A stretch of DNA of 64,000 bases from the NCBI GenBank assembly GCA_029247205.1, contig JAQWLT010000013.1:1-64000 (forward strand), read 5' to 3'. A program made the position numbers and the translations under genes. Within the stretch, counting starts at the first letter, position 1. The number at the start of each line of letters is the position of its first letter. This stretch comes from Phycisphaerales bacterium. Its GTDB lineage: Bacteria > Planctomycetota > Phycisphaerae > Phycisphaerales > SM1A02. Below are positions 55,631 to 64,000 of the stretch, piece by piece. The notes under the pieces are model-generated. The model did no database searches. It was not told the origin of the DNA and saw only the letters and a list, made by a program, of their open reading frames with translations.

Positions 55631-55870
55631 ATGATTCTCATCCGATTTGTTCGCTGGCTCAGGTCCGCACTTCCATACATTCTGATGGCGACACTGTTCA
55701 GCGAAGGGCTACTTGCAGCGGTTGCCATGTTCATATTCCCACCCATTTCAGTGGGACTGGTGTTTGTGGGCCTTGGGACGATTGCCCTATACGTTTTGAC
55801 TGGATCTGTGCTTGCTGGGATCGATCAGGTTCTTGCCAAGGCGTTTGGAGCACCAGTGGTAGAGTGCTAA
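55631..55870 (+). CDS. Small membrane protein
   Basis: A 79-residue protein from ATG 55631, with AGAGG directly upstream. It has a basic N-terminus (ILIRFVRWLRS) followed by two or three hydrophobic helices (ALPYILMATLF, LLAAVAMFIFPPISVGLVFVG, IALYVLTGSVLAGI). A longer form from 55553 is possible but adds an Arg-rich stretch without a ribosome binding site. No family recognised. It lies 119 bases after the FG-GAP gene and ends 7 bases before the convergent FHA/protease gene. Function unknown. Confidence 0.55.
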   Translation: MILIRFVRWLRSALPYILMATLFSEGLLAAVAMFIFPPISVGLVFVGLGTIALYVLTGSVLAGIDQVLAKAFGAPVVEC

Positions 55871-55877
55871 TGCAGAC

Positions 55878-58800
55878 CTACTGCGAGTCGGGATTTGCAG
55901 CCCCAAGCAAGGCTTGCAAACGTTCAGCAACTGTGGCCTCATAATTTGGAATGGAATCATTGCCATTCCAGAACAAGATTTCATACACCCCCTGATTTCG
56001 CAGAACATCAAGCTGCACCAGTAAGTTCTCGGCTTCGATCAATGTATCGTGATAGGGGGAGCCGCCATTGAAGATGATGAATGAAGCCATGGGAATGACT
56101 GGAATGGCAGATCCATCTGTGCGCAGCAATGACGTTGATTCACTCATTGCCATTGCCGTCATCTCGTCAAGTCGATCAAATTTCGAGTCATCCGGCCCGA
56201 ATCGTTGATAAATGATTGTAATCAGCGCGTCCGCATCGTCGTACAGACCCAATTCCTCGGCAGCCCTGTAGCCCGCCATGTTTCGTTGTTGACTTTCCAT
56301 GTCTGGGTCGCCCCATGCGTGGGGAACAATCATGCCATAGAGGCCCAAGCGGGCGTTTGGAAGCACATCCCTCGTTACAGCTATTCGCGTGCGATAGGCT
56401 TCAACCCACTCTGCGAAGAGATGCTCTTCATCGGCCTCTTGGAGTTCCATGAGCCAATTGCCAAGATGCCGCGGCGCAATAGGGGCTTCGATGTCAATGA
56501 CGACTAAGTCAGTCGTGTCAAAGTTCAGCTGGTGGTTTGTGACGTAGTTGTTAAAGGTCAATCTGATGTCGTCAAAACTCGCATTGAGGAATTCATCGAG
56601 GCTGATCGTGTGGCCCGCCCTGAGCGCTGATCCATGGACGCACCATGCATTATTGCTAACGCCCATCGAACGCATTGCATATTGTTGATCTGAGTACACG
56701 CTTTGGAACGCTATTTGTGTACCAGCAAGAACAGTCGGAGCCATCGCCTCTTTTGCTTTTTGTCCGAAGTCAGCGATCACGCTGAGGACGTCATCCACCC
56801 CAACTGTTCCATCTTCGTCAATATCAGCAGCGCATGGCTGGCCACCTGAGCAGTCGTCACCATATGACATGGCTGTCATGATGAGATCATTGACTTCGAC
56901 ACTGTCGTTGGCATCGACATCGCCTCGAACGATGGCACGGTAGACATAGATGTTGAAAGCTGCTCCGGGTTCTGGCGATGAGACTTCAGCTTCAAGTGTG
57001 ACTGCGTCAAAGACGTTCATTACGATGTAGGGAAAGGCGCCTTCGGTGAAATCTTCGCCAAGGAGCGTGCGTTCATCGCCCGAGTTGAGGTAGAGTCGAA
57101 GGTCGAGGTCAATATCATTTTCTGAGGTGGCTGCCATCATGTACAAGCCCTGTTGGGCGAATGGCACATCCAGAGTGTGAATCGGTGAACCGTCGCCCAT
57201 GTCAGACGTGCGTCCTTCGTTCACATAGCCACCGATATCACGTACCTTGGTTCCCCATTCGGTACTGAGTGATGTTCGCCACTGCTGGCGAATAGCGGCC
57301 AATGCATCCCCCTCAAGCGGCATTGAACGGTAGCCACCGGCAACCGTGGTGCCAAACTCGCCCTTGGCGCTTGTCGAACTGAGTCCAACACTGAGTTTTC
57401 CATCGCTTCCTGCGCGAAATGCCCAGCCCCGTCGATTGTTGCCGACTTGTAGTATGGAAAGATCTTCAATTGTTCCGTTGCGAAGAGCGTCGCCGAAGTC
57501 GGCATCGACATCCCCATCGGCTGTGGCTGCAATGATGTAGTGGCTACCACCCTTGATATCGAAGACAACATCGGTTTCGTATCCCTGTTCGCCACTCCCC
57601 GACATTTTTCTGCCTGCATGGAGTGAGTCCAGTGGCCAGTATGTTGGTTCGAGAATCGTCTCCGTAAAGGCCACTTGGCTGGCAGGAGTTTCGCTGATAA
57701 ACCGCTTTCTCCATAGACCGACGAGCATTTCGAGGCCAGCCTCATCTTTCAGCAATTCGCCAGATACATACAGTCGCCGGACAGCGTTCTGCCAGGCGGT
57801 TAATTTGTCTGGCAGCATGGTCGCTGCATTGCCCGCGATGAGTTCATCCAGCAATGTCGAACGCTGGGCAAAGTTGACGCCCGCGCCAGTCGGGATGCGT
57901 TGTCCATCGATCATGGCGAAGTTGACTGCGCTCAGCACACCGACCACTTCTCCACGTCCATTGAGAATAGGGCTTCCGCTTGCGCCGCCAGTTCCTGGAA
58001 TGGAGTGTTGAATGAGCATGTTGCGTTGACCGGGTCCGGCCGTTGATTCATCTGCAGAAGTATTGAAGAAGGTCGTGAGCGATGTGATGCGTCCGATTTG
58101 CGTTTGTGGAACGGGGCTCTTGAGATTGGCGCCTTCAAGGGCCATGCCTTCCATTGGAAATCCGATCGAGCCAAGTACCTGGCCAGCTGCCATCTCAGCA
58201 TGACTTAGTGTTCCGGCAATTGGAAGAGCGGGGGGGAGCGGGGTTTCAGGTGTGACGTGCAAGATCGCAATGTCGCATGCCGTGCCGGCGGATCGCACCT
58301 TGTCGAGACGGTTGGCTGCATTGAGCCGCGCGGGTACATAGCCTTTCCACAGTTCTGCGAATGCTCCGTAGCCGGGATGCAGCGAAACCGCGTTGACGGC
58401 GATGTCGGTGGACGAGTCGCCTTCAATTGCAGGCGATCGAAGCAGTAGTCTTTCGCCGTTGCCAAGACTTTCGAACTGTTCGGCAATATGAGCGTTGGTT
58501 GCGAGTGTATCGGTGCCAATGACAAAAGCAGTCCCAAAGGCTGTCTCGCCACCTTCTTCGCCTTGGTGGATGACGAGGTAGACCGAAGGTTGTGCTTCTG
58601 CGAGCAGGTTCGGCAATTTGGCGCCAAGTGTGACGAGATCACCCTCCATCGCGGTCGATCTTTGTTCAACACCGTCAATACGCTTTGTCGCGACGAAGTC
58701 CTGTTGTTCGAGCCGCTCTACGTCGCTCGTGAATATAAAGAAGGTTGCAACAACGATAGCCAGCACGATGAGCGTCAGCCCACCCACAAGTGTCGCGCGG

Positions 58801-59240
58801 CGTCCACTTGATTGGGCAGTGCTTGCTGCTTTTTCGACATCGATTTGCGAAGCCTTGGGGCTCGTCCGCTGCGCGGCTTGTTCAGGTGAGAGCCCTTGGT
58901 CGGCGGTACTTGCAAGACCGGAGTGTCGAATGACAGCTGCTATTAGTGTCGGCCCGTTGGGACCAATGATGAGCTCGCACCGATCTGGAATCGGTGTACC
59001 TGTCTCTAGAAGCGTGCCATCACCAAGTGTGACCACTCGGTTTGGTGCCATGTCGATGATATATCTACCCCGAATGCGAGCAAGCGTGCAGTGTTCGCGG
59101 CCGGCCATACGTGCGTCTGATTCGAGCACGACATCGCACTGTTCGGGATCTCTGCCGATTGTGATCGATCCAACCGTATCATCGAATGTCTGAATGAGTT
59201 CGTCGTTCGGTCCGCCAACATGGGTGATAGTGAGCGGCAT
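55878..59240 (-). CDS. FHA / transmembrane / trypsin-like protease / dockerin / barrel-like multidomain protein
   Basis: A 1120-residue membrane protein. Residues 1-107 are an FHA phosphothreonine-binding domain (SITIGRDPEQCDVVL, then REH). A single helix spans about 149-171. From about 215 to 450 there is a trypsin/HtrA-like protease with triad His251 (TNAHIAEQ), Asp323 (CDIAILHV) and Ser421 (GGASGSPI). A beta-rich part follows, then an internal dockerin-like pair near residues 770-825 (DVDANDSVEVNDLI, DIDEDGTVGVDDVL). The last 290 residues carry VVIDIEAPIAPRH and LGLYGMIVPHAWGD and resemble a TIM-barrel glycosidase, but no family is certain. It probably transmits cytoplasmic phosphorylation to an exported protease. 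Confidence 0.8.
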   Translation of the reverse strand: MPLTITHVGGPNDELIQTFDDTVGSITIGRDPEQCDVVLESDARMAGREHCTLARIRGRYIIDMAPNRVVTLGDGTLLETGTPIPDRCELIIGPNGPTLIAAVIRHSGLASTADQGLSPEQAAQRTSPKASQIDVEKAASTAQSSGRRATLVGGLTLIVLAIVVATFFIFTSDVERLEQQDFVATKRIDGVEQRSTAMEGDLVTLGAKLPNLLAEAQPSVYLVIHQGEEGGETAFGTAFVIGTDTLATNAHIAEQFESLGNGERLLLRSPAIEGDSSTDIAVNAVSLHPGYGAFAELWKGYVPARLNAANRLDKVRSAGTACDIAILHVTPETPLPPALPIAGTLSHAEMAAGQVLGSIGFPMEGMALEGANLKSPVPQTQIGRITSLTTFFNTSADESTAGPGQRNMLIQHSIPGTGGASGSPILNGRGEVVGVLSAVNFAMIDGQRIPTGAGVNFAQRSTLLDELIAGNAATMLPDKLTAWQNAVRRLYVSGELLKDEAGLEMLVGLWRKRFISETPASQVAFTETILEPTYWPLDSLHAGRKMSGSGEQGYETDVVFDIKGGSHYIIAATADGDVDADFGDALRNGTIEDLSILQVGNNRRGWAFRAGSDGKLSVGLSSTSAKGEFGTTVAGGYRSMPLEGDALAAIRQQWRTSLSTEWGTKVRDIGGYVNEGRTSDMGDGSPIHTLDVPFAQQGLYMMAATSENDIDLDLRLYLNSGDERTLLGEDFTEGAFPYIVMNVFDAVTLEAEVSSPEPGAAFNIYVYRAIVRGDVDANDSVEVNDLIMTAMSYGDDCSGGQPCAADIDEDGTVGVDDVLSVIADFGQKAKEAMAPTVLAGTQIAFQSVYSDQQYAMRSMGVSNNAWCVHGSALRAGHTISLDEFLNASFDDIRLTFNNYVTNHQLNFDTTDLVVIDIEAPIAPRHLGNWLMELQEADEEHLFAEWVEAYRTRIAVTRDVLPNARLGLYGMIVPHAWGDPDMESQQRNMAGYRAAEELGLYDDADALITIIYQRFGPDDSKFDRLDEMTAMAMSESTSLLRTDGSAIPVIPMASFIIFNGGSPYHDTLIEAENLLVQLDVLRNQGVYEILFWNGNDSIPNYEATVAERLQALLGAANPDSQ

Positions 59241-59503
59241 GTGATCCTCATCAAACAGAATTCAAGATATAGGGCTGCTGCCCCAACGGTTCCTGGTTCA
59301 TTCAACGATGCGTTTGCGTTACGTTGAGCACACACTTTGGGAGACGATCCGCGGAGAAACAAATCTTCTCAATTCATCTCGCAATTGGCAGCAAAGCCTT
59401 CTTAAGTGCGATTCTATGCTATCAGAGTAGTGGTTTGTTTTTTGGACGGCATGCCCGATTGAAGATCCTCAGCGGGTTCTGGACAGGCTTCTCGGTTGCT
59501 TGC

Positions 59504-61315
59504 TCACGATGCAGTTTGCTTTGCACGCTTCTTCTTATGTGCGCCTGGTTTTCCAGCAGATTTCGACTTTGATTGCCACTTGACACCTGTGCGTGGCTTG
59601 CTCTTGCTGCCGTTGAACTTGCCTGACTTGTGTTGCTTTGGACGGGCATTTTCGCCGCCGGACTGCTGTCGATCGCTGTCTGTGCTCTTTGGTGACCATG
59701 GCTTTTTGCCGCCTGACACACGTGGCTTTCGCTTTTTCGATTGCGTGCCATCAGTATCGTGCGGGCGATCGCTTTTCGAGTGACTACTTTGCGAGCTAGA
59801 TGCTTGGGGAGCGGCTGAGCGATTCTTAGGTCGGTACTTACCAGGCTTGCCGGCCTCGCTCTCTTGTTTGCTCTGCCAATAGGGCTTCTCGCTTCTTGCG
59901 GCGTTGCCCTTGCCACGATGCCTGGATGGTTCCGTCTTGCGACTGCCAGATTCTTGGTTCTGAGCAGATGTTCTTTTTGGTCGTCGACCTTGCGACTCGC
60001 GGCCTTCAATCTCACGGCCATCAAAAGTCCGTCCCTCAAAGGTCGCCCGGCGGTTGTTTTGTTTTGATCCACTGCGTTGAGGGCGTTTATTATTCCTCTG
60101 CTGTGGTGCCTTGCGGGTGTGGCTTTGGTTGTCTTCAAGATCTCGATCGACGGGCACTGCCTGGAGTTGGCGATCAATCAATGTTTCGATCGATCGTAGG
60201 CTTCCGCGTTCATCACGATCGCAGAATGAAACCGCTATGCCGTTGGCGCCTGCTCGTGCAGTTCGTCCAATGCGGTGTACATAGGTCTCGGAGACATGTG
60301 GGATGTCGTAGTTCACCACATGCGACACATTGGCGACATCAATGCCTCGAGCAGCAATGTCCGTAGCAACTAGAACCGGCATCTTCCCCGACTTGAATCC
60401 AGCCAGCGCCAAAGTTCTTGCATTCTGGCTTTTATTGCCGTGAATCGCTCCGGCTTCGAGTCCGCAGGACTGCAATCTCTGCACAAGTTTGTCTGCGCCT
60501 CGTTTTGTGCGAGTAAACACAAGGGTGCGAGACATTGAGTGGCGGCGGATAAGTCGCTCGAGCAATACATGCTTGACCTTGTGAGCGATCATGTAGACGT
60601 TCTGTTCGATGGACTCGACGGTTGAGGCAACACGATCGACTTCAATCGAGACTGGTTCGGTGAGAATTTCCTCAGCAAGCTTGCGAATATCACGTGGCAT
60701 TGTGGCTGAGAAGAAGAGTGTCTGACGCTTCTTTGGTAGTTTTTCGATGATTCGCCGGATGTCCGGAATGAATCCCATGTCGAGCATATGGTCGGCTTCA
60801 TCAAGTACAAGCGTCTCGATTGCCCGCATATCGATATGCCCTTGTCGCATCAAATCGAGAAGTCGGCCCGGCGTGGCGACAATGACATCGGCACCGCCAC
60901 GCATCGCACGCATCTGTCCAGCTTGGCTGACGCCACCAAAAATGACGACATGCCGAAGTCTGAGATTATTGCCGTAGGTGCAGAAACTCTCAAAGATTTG
61001 GCTGGCGAGTTCACGGGTGGGGGAAAGCACCAGTGCCCGTGGCATACATGGCGTGTGAGGGCGTCGGCCACCGCGTCGTCCTTGCTTCTTCTGTGGTTCA
61101 GGGGTCTTTGGTCGTTTGCCCGCTGCAAGCAACTGCAGCATGGGCATGGCGAAGGCAGCTGTTTTGCCAGTGCCTGTCTGTGCGCACCCGAGTACATCAT
61201 GCCCCGAGAGAACGACGGGAATTGCCTTTGCTTGGATAGGGGTGGGTGTTTCGTAGCCTTGGTCAGCTGCCGCGCGAACGATGGGCTCAATGAGCCGCAG
61301 TTCAGAAAAGTTCAT
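59504..61315 (-). CDS. DEAD-box RNA helicase (RhlE-like) with long basic C-terminus
   Basis: An ATP-dependent RNA helicase of 603 residues. The core holds the Q motif (GYETPTPIQAKAI), motif I AQTGTGKT, PTRELA, motif II DEAD, SAT, and in the second RecA domain ARGID and HRIGRTARA. From about residue 385 to the end the sequence is a low-complexity tail rich in Lys, Arg, Ser, Gln and Gly, as in RhlE-type helicases working on ribosome assembly or cold-damaged RNA. The ATG at 61315 is preferred over an in-frame TTG at 61321. Upstream lie a perfect consensus promoter and a hairpin near the predicted transcript 5' end. Confidence 0.92.
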   Translation of the reverse strand: MNFSELRLIEPIVRAAADQGYETPTPIQAKAIPVVLSGHDVLGCAQTGTGKTAAFAMPMLQLLAAGKRPKTPEPQKKQGRRGGRRPHTPCMPRALVLSPTRELASQIFESFCTYGNNLRLRHVVIFGGVSQAGQMRAMRGGADVIVATPGRLLDLMRQGHIDMRAIETLVLDEADHMLDMGFIPDIRRIIEKLPKKRQTLFFSATMPRDIRKLAEEILTEPVSIEVDRVASTVESIEQNVYMIAHKVKHVLLERLIRRHSMSRTLVFTRTKRGADKLVQRLQSCGLEAGAIHGNKSQNARTLALAGFKSGKMPVLVATDIAARGIDVANVSHVVNYDIPHVSETYVHRIGRTARAGANGIAVSFCDRDERGSLRSIETLIDRQLQAVPVDRDLEDNQSHTRKAPQQRNNKRPQRSGSKQNNRRATFEGRTFDGREIEGRESQGRRPKRTSAQNQESGSRKTEPSRHRGKGNAARSEKPYWQSKQESEAGKPGKYRPKNRSAAPQASSSQSSHSKSDRPHDTDGTQSKKRKPRVSGGKKPWSPKSTDSDRQQSGGENARPKQHKSGKFNGSKSKPRTGVKWQSKSKSAGKPGAHKKKRAKQTAS

Positions 61316-61444
61316 TTTCAAATTGTCCTGTTCGGGGTTTATCCGGATCTTTTAGGCTTCCGGTGGCCTGTGATCGGATTGTCCCAACCGATTGTCCGGC
61401 GATCGAGTGCATGTTGACTCGAGTAGTACGCAGGAAGAACGGTT

Positions 61445-61471
61445 GCTCGGCAAACTTTTTGTCAGCCGAGC
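61445..61471 (-). promoter_or_regulatory. Hairpin at the predicted 5' end of the helicase mRNA
   Basis: GCTCGGC and GCCGAGC pair perfectly around a 13-base loop. With the promoter at 61477-61505 the transcript should start near 61470, putting this stem almost at the 5' end of a leader of about 155 bases. It may stabilise the mRNA or take part in autoregulation by the helicase. Confidence 0.45.
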
Positions 61472-61476
61472 CTGAA

Positions 61477-61505
61477 ATTATATGAATAACAGCGTGCAAT
61501 GTCAA
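61477..61505 (-). promoter_or_regulatory. Perfect sigma-70-type promoter of the helicase gene
   Basis: Minus strand: TTGACA at 61505-61500, a 17-base spacer, and TATAAT at 61482-61477. Both hexamers and the spacer are exactly consensus. It lies about 160 bases before the helicase ATG in a 422-base gap. The rest of that gap (61506-61737) shows no convincing gene. Confidence 0.75.
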
Positions 61506-61737
61506 ACATCAGATCGAATCCAGTTCTCAATCTGTCTCTGTCGCATTGTTCATGATCAGCATTGCGTACTGTGTCACCCGCATGGCAGTCATTTGTTTAT
61601 TCAAAGGCTTCGATCATCAGGGAAGAGTCACTTCTTCCGTGTCAGGCCAAAGCAAATAGCAAAGGCGGCCCATAATAATTGTTCACATACGTGCAGAAGG
61701 GCTGTTTCTGAATCGGACGGGCGAGTGAGTACTGGCC

Positions 61738-64000
61738 CTACCCCTGGCAGTTGCCCCACGAATCAAGAAGGATGAGCACATCATCAACTCCGGTGGTTCC
61801 GTCGCCCGTGAGGTCGCCGCTCGGCGTTCCCCACACAGAGATGAGACGAAGGATGTCGTCTACGCCAACGAGCCCATCACTGTCGAGGTCTGCGATGCAC
61901 TCGCAGCCATCGGGCGTGCCATTGCCATTGTTGTCGGGCAGTGAGCCATCGGCAATTTCACACGAATCGATTCTCATATTGCCGTTGCAGTCAAACTCCG
62001 ATGGGGGCATGATGTCAAACGAAGTGGTGCGAGGTGATAACTGACCGAGTACATAGAAACTTCGCTGAAAGAGTCCGGTCGTGCGGTTGTACCGTTGCAC
62101 AGCGGTGTTGCTTCCAGTGGATGCGACCAGCACATGCTCGCCCGGCCCAATGCGAAGTGTTCCTGGAGAGAGTAGTTCCCAGAAACCCGAGGCCAGTCCG
62201 CCGGTATCCCAGCGACCAAGGTGCATGCCCGTTTCGCGATTGAATGCGTGAATTCCATTGGTTGTCGCGTCACTGATCAGTAGCCTGCCGTCAGGATGTA
62301 CCACGATTCCAGCTGCGCCAGTGACAGTGTCGGCTACGACCACTGTGCCTTGTAACTGGCCAGTGGCAAGGCTAAAGCGTTGCACGCGGCCAGTGTCTTC
62401 TGCCACAAGTAATTTTCCAGTTGGTGTGATCGTCATCGCAGTCGGTGCCATGAGTAGGCCCTCACTGATGAGTTCGCCGCTCCAAGTACCGTTCTGGATG
62501 TCGTATTGCTGCACGGTGCCATTGCCGCCATTGAGAACCAACACATGGTCTTGTGTGAATGCGAGTCCGCGTGGTTCAGACAGATGAGTGTCTGTGGTTG
62601 GCACAAAGTCACCGAGCAGATCGCCGGTGTTGGAGTCGAGTTCGATGACGCGGTTGGCTGCTTGATCGACAATGAGCACTCGACCGCCTGGTGTGATCGC
62701 CAGATGTGTAGCTTCTTCCAAGAAGTCAGTACTACTTGCCACCATCGGCACGCCGGTCAGCGGGTGCATGGCGGTGGCATTGAGATTTTCGCTACTGAGT
62801 ACCCAAATATTGAGACCGCCGCCAAGCTGGTCTAGATCAGGCGTGCCATCGCCGTCGCAGTCTTCGCACGCATCAAGGATGGCGTTGCGATTGCGGTCGA
62901 GTTCCATGTCGAGTTGAATCTCGTTGTAGTCCGAGACCATATTCCCGTTGCAGTCGACATCGCATTCGTCAGGAATACCATCCCCGTGCATGTCGGTGCT
63001 TATTTCCTCTGCGATGTCCCACGCATCTGGCAGTCCGTTTTCATTGCAGTCGGCTTGACACTCGTCTGGTACGCCATTTGAGTCAATATCGATACTTGTT
63101 GTATCAAAAATGTCCTGATCGTCCAGTACGCCATTGTCGTTGCAGTCCTGGCACGCATCCGGAATGCCATCAATATTGTTGTCTGCGACGCTTCCATCGG
63201 CGATCTCAATCGCATCGTCCACATCATTGGCATTGCAGTCAGCAAAGATGCACGCAGCGGCGGTGAGATGGTCTCGCATTGCGGCCACGCATGTTTCATG
63301 AAAGCGAAGATCTATATTCGCGCCGCCGCCCGTCGTCGTGTGGCAATAACTCATGATTGAGCCTCGGCGAATCTCGCCAATGTTGCACGTATCAATTTCA
63401 TAAGCGTGCGTATGAGACGCCCCGCAGTTATGGCCGAGTTCATGGGCGGCTACGGTGAGGTCCCAGTTGCCAAATGCAGGCTCGGTGGCGCTGACGAAGG
63501 TGCCAAGTAAGTAACCGGCAACGTTGTATGCATTGTTGCCACAGGTTGCATTGAGCCATGCAACACCGCCGTATGGGAGATTGACGCGTCCGGTCAATAG
63601 TTGCACAAGATCTCGCTCGATCTCGCCCATATTCTTGTTCCAGTGATTGCGAAGTGGTACGAGTGGATCCTCTTCGTTGTACAAGTCGTCGGCGTTGTCC
63701 CACAACCGAACATAGGACAGTTTCATATCAGTGTTGACATCGGCTTGATAGATTGATGCGATAGCGCCCTGCATCGCTACGACGTATTCCCCTGCAGCCT
63801 CAAGATTGTGTTCGAAGAGGGCTGCAAATTCATAGTCGGTGTCAATCGCAAGTTGTAGAAGCAGGCGTTGATTGGATGCGGGTGGAAGTGACTCCGCGGC
63901 GCGGGGCGTGTCGCCAGTGTGCAGCCCGCAAACAGGCACGCCAATGGGCGGCATTCCCCCGACTGGTGCTGATTGCCATGCAAGCCCATCTGGAGAAAGG
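61738..64000 (-). CDS. Reprolysin-like metalloprotease with calcium repeats, propeller and dockerin-like tail; N-terminus off the right edge
   Basis: The frame stays open through the right edge, so the ATG at 63954 is internal and the leader and propeptide are missing; 753 codons are visible. The zinc motif HELGHNCGASHTH and Met-turn SIMSYC mark an M12B/reprolysin-type protease. Next come thrombospondin-type-3-like calcium repeats of the form DCNDNGVLDDQD, DSNGVPDECQADCNENGLPD and DCDGDGTPDLDQ. A section with NHL-like repeats (GRVLIVDQAANRVIELD, GKLLVAEDTGRVQRF, GRLLISDAT) follows. The end is a dockerin-like pair (DLDSDGLVGVDDILRLI, DLTGDGTTGVDDVLILL). It is secreted, probably degrading extracellular protein. 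Confidence 0.85.
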   Translation of the reverse strand, partial: LSPDGLAWQSAPVGGMPPIGVPVCGLHTGDTPRAAESLPPASNQRLLLQLAIDTDYEFAALFEHNLEAAGEYVVAMQGAIASIYQADVNTDMKLSYVRLWDNADDLYNEEDPLVPLRNHWNKNMGEIERDLVQLLTGRVNLPYGGVAWLNATCGNNAYNVAGYLLGTFVSATEPAFGNWDLTVAAHELGHNCGASHTHAYEIDTCNIGEIRRGSIMSYCHTTTGGGANIDLRFHETCVAAMRDHLTAAACIFADCNANDVDDAIEIADGSVADNNIDGIPDACQDCNDNGVLDDQDIFDTTSIDIDSNGVPDECQADCNENGLPDAWDIAEEISTDMHGDGIPDECDVDCNGNMVSDYNEIQLDMELDRNRNAILDACEDCDGDGTPDLDQLGGGLNIWVLSSENLNATAMHPLTGVPMVASSTDFLEEATHLAITPGGRVLIVDQAANRVIELDSNTGDLLGDFVPTTDTHLSEPRGLAFTQDHVLVLNGGNGTVQQYDIQNGTWSGELISEGLLMAPTAMTITPTGKLLVAEDTGRVQRFSLATGQLQGTVVVADTVTGAAGIVVHPDGRLLISDATTNGIHAFNRETGMHLGRWDTGGLASGFWELLSPGTLRIGPGEHVLVASTGSNTAVQRYNRTTGLFQRSFYVLGQLSPRTTSFDIMPPSEFDCNGNMRIDSCEIADGSLPDNNGNGTPDGCECIADLDSDGLVGVDDILRLISVWGTPSGDLTGDGTTGVDDVLILLDSWGNCQG

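Overview
The window looks like a chromosomal segment of a planctomycete, most likely a marine member of class Phycisphaerae. This is inferred from gene content, not from a marker gene. The signs are a planctomycete-type cytochrome/DUF1549/DUF1553 gene next to a DUF1501 gene, secreted sulfatases with a formylglycine-generating enzyme, ASPIC/UnbV and FG-GAP repeat proteins, and many secreted proteins ending in dockerin-like paired calcium motifs that finish in a Trp-Gly motif. I found no rRNA, tRNA, CRISPR array, insertion sequence or phage module.

Layout. 1-938: methionine sulfoxide reductase B (cut by the left edge), divergent from queD. 999-8728: a reductive pyrimidine catabolism cluster. 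Five tightly coupled plus-strand genes (semialdehyde dehydrogenase, beta-ureidopropionase, NCS1 permease, class III aminotransferase, dihydropyrimidinase) face a minus-strand dihydropyrimidine dehydrogenase-like gene. Together they could take uracil or thymine to acetyl-CoA or propionyl-CoA. 8767-9954: apparent gene remnants, one small membrane protein and a terminator. 9981-18704: export functions, namely a two-gene heterodimeric ABC exporter and an MdtNOP-like tripartite set (FUSC protein, TolC-family lipoprotein, YtcA-like small protein, HlyD-family adaptor). 18894-27727: secreted proteins (threefold-repeat dockerin protein, astacin protease, OprB-type porin, ThuA-like protein, beta-propeller-like dockerin protein) and the formylglycine-generating enzyme.

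27735-35356: PoxB-like thiamine enzyme, monomeric isocitrate dehydrogenase, a secreted nuclease/phosphatase-family protein and a CDF metal transporter. 35395-40440: the DUF1501 and cytochrome/DUF1549/DUF1553 pair. 41117-45197: a compact three-gene operon of an aldolase/short-chain dehydrogenase fusion plus the two halves of a Tm-1-type protein. This is the best candidate here for an uncharacterised catabolic pathway. 45281-55511: a PEP-CTERM-like exported protein, a tandem sulfatase, and a divergent locus of TPR + ASPIC/UnbV facing di-heme + FG-GAP dockerin proteins. 55631-64000: a small membrane protein, an unusual FHA/transmembrane/protease/dockerin/barrel-like protein, a DEAD-box helicase with a perfect consensus promoter, and a reprolysin-like protease cut by the right edge.

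Recurring features are eight dockerin-like modules with no visible cohesin, ATGA or similar overlaps inside operons, and inverted repeats at or near the stop codons of convergent gene pairs. Functions come from motifs and family resemblance read by eye; no database search was run.
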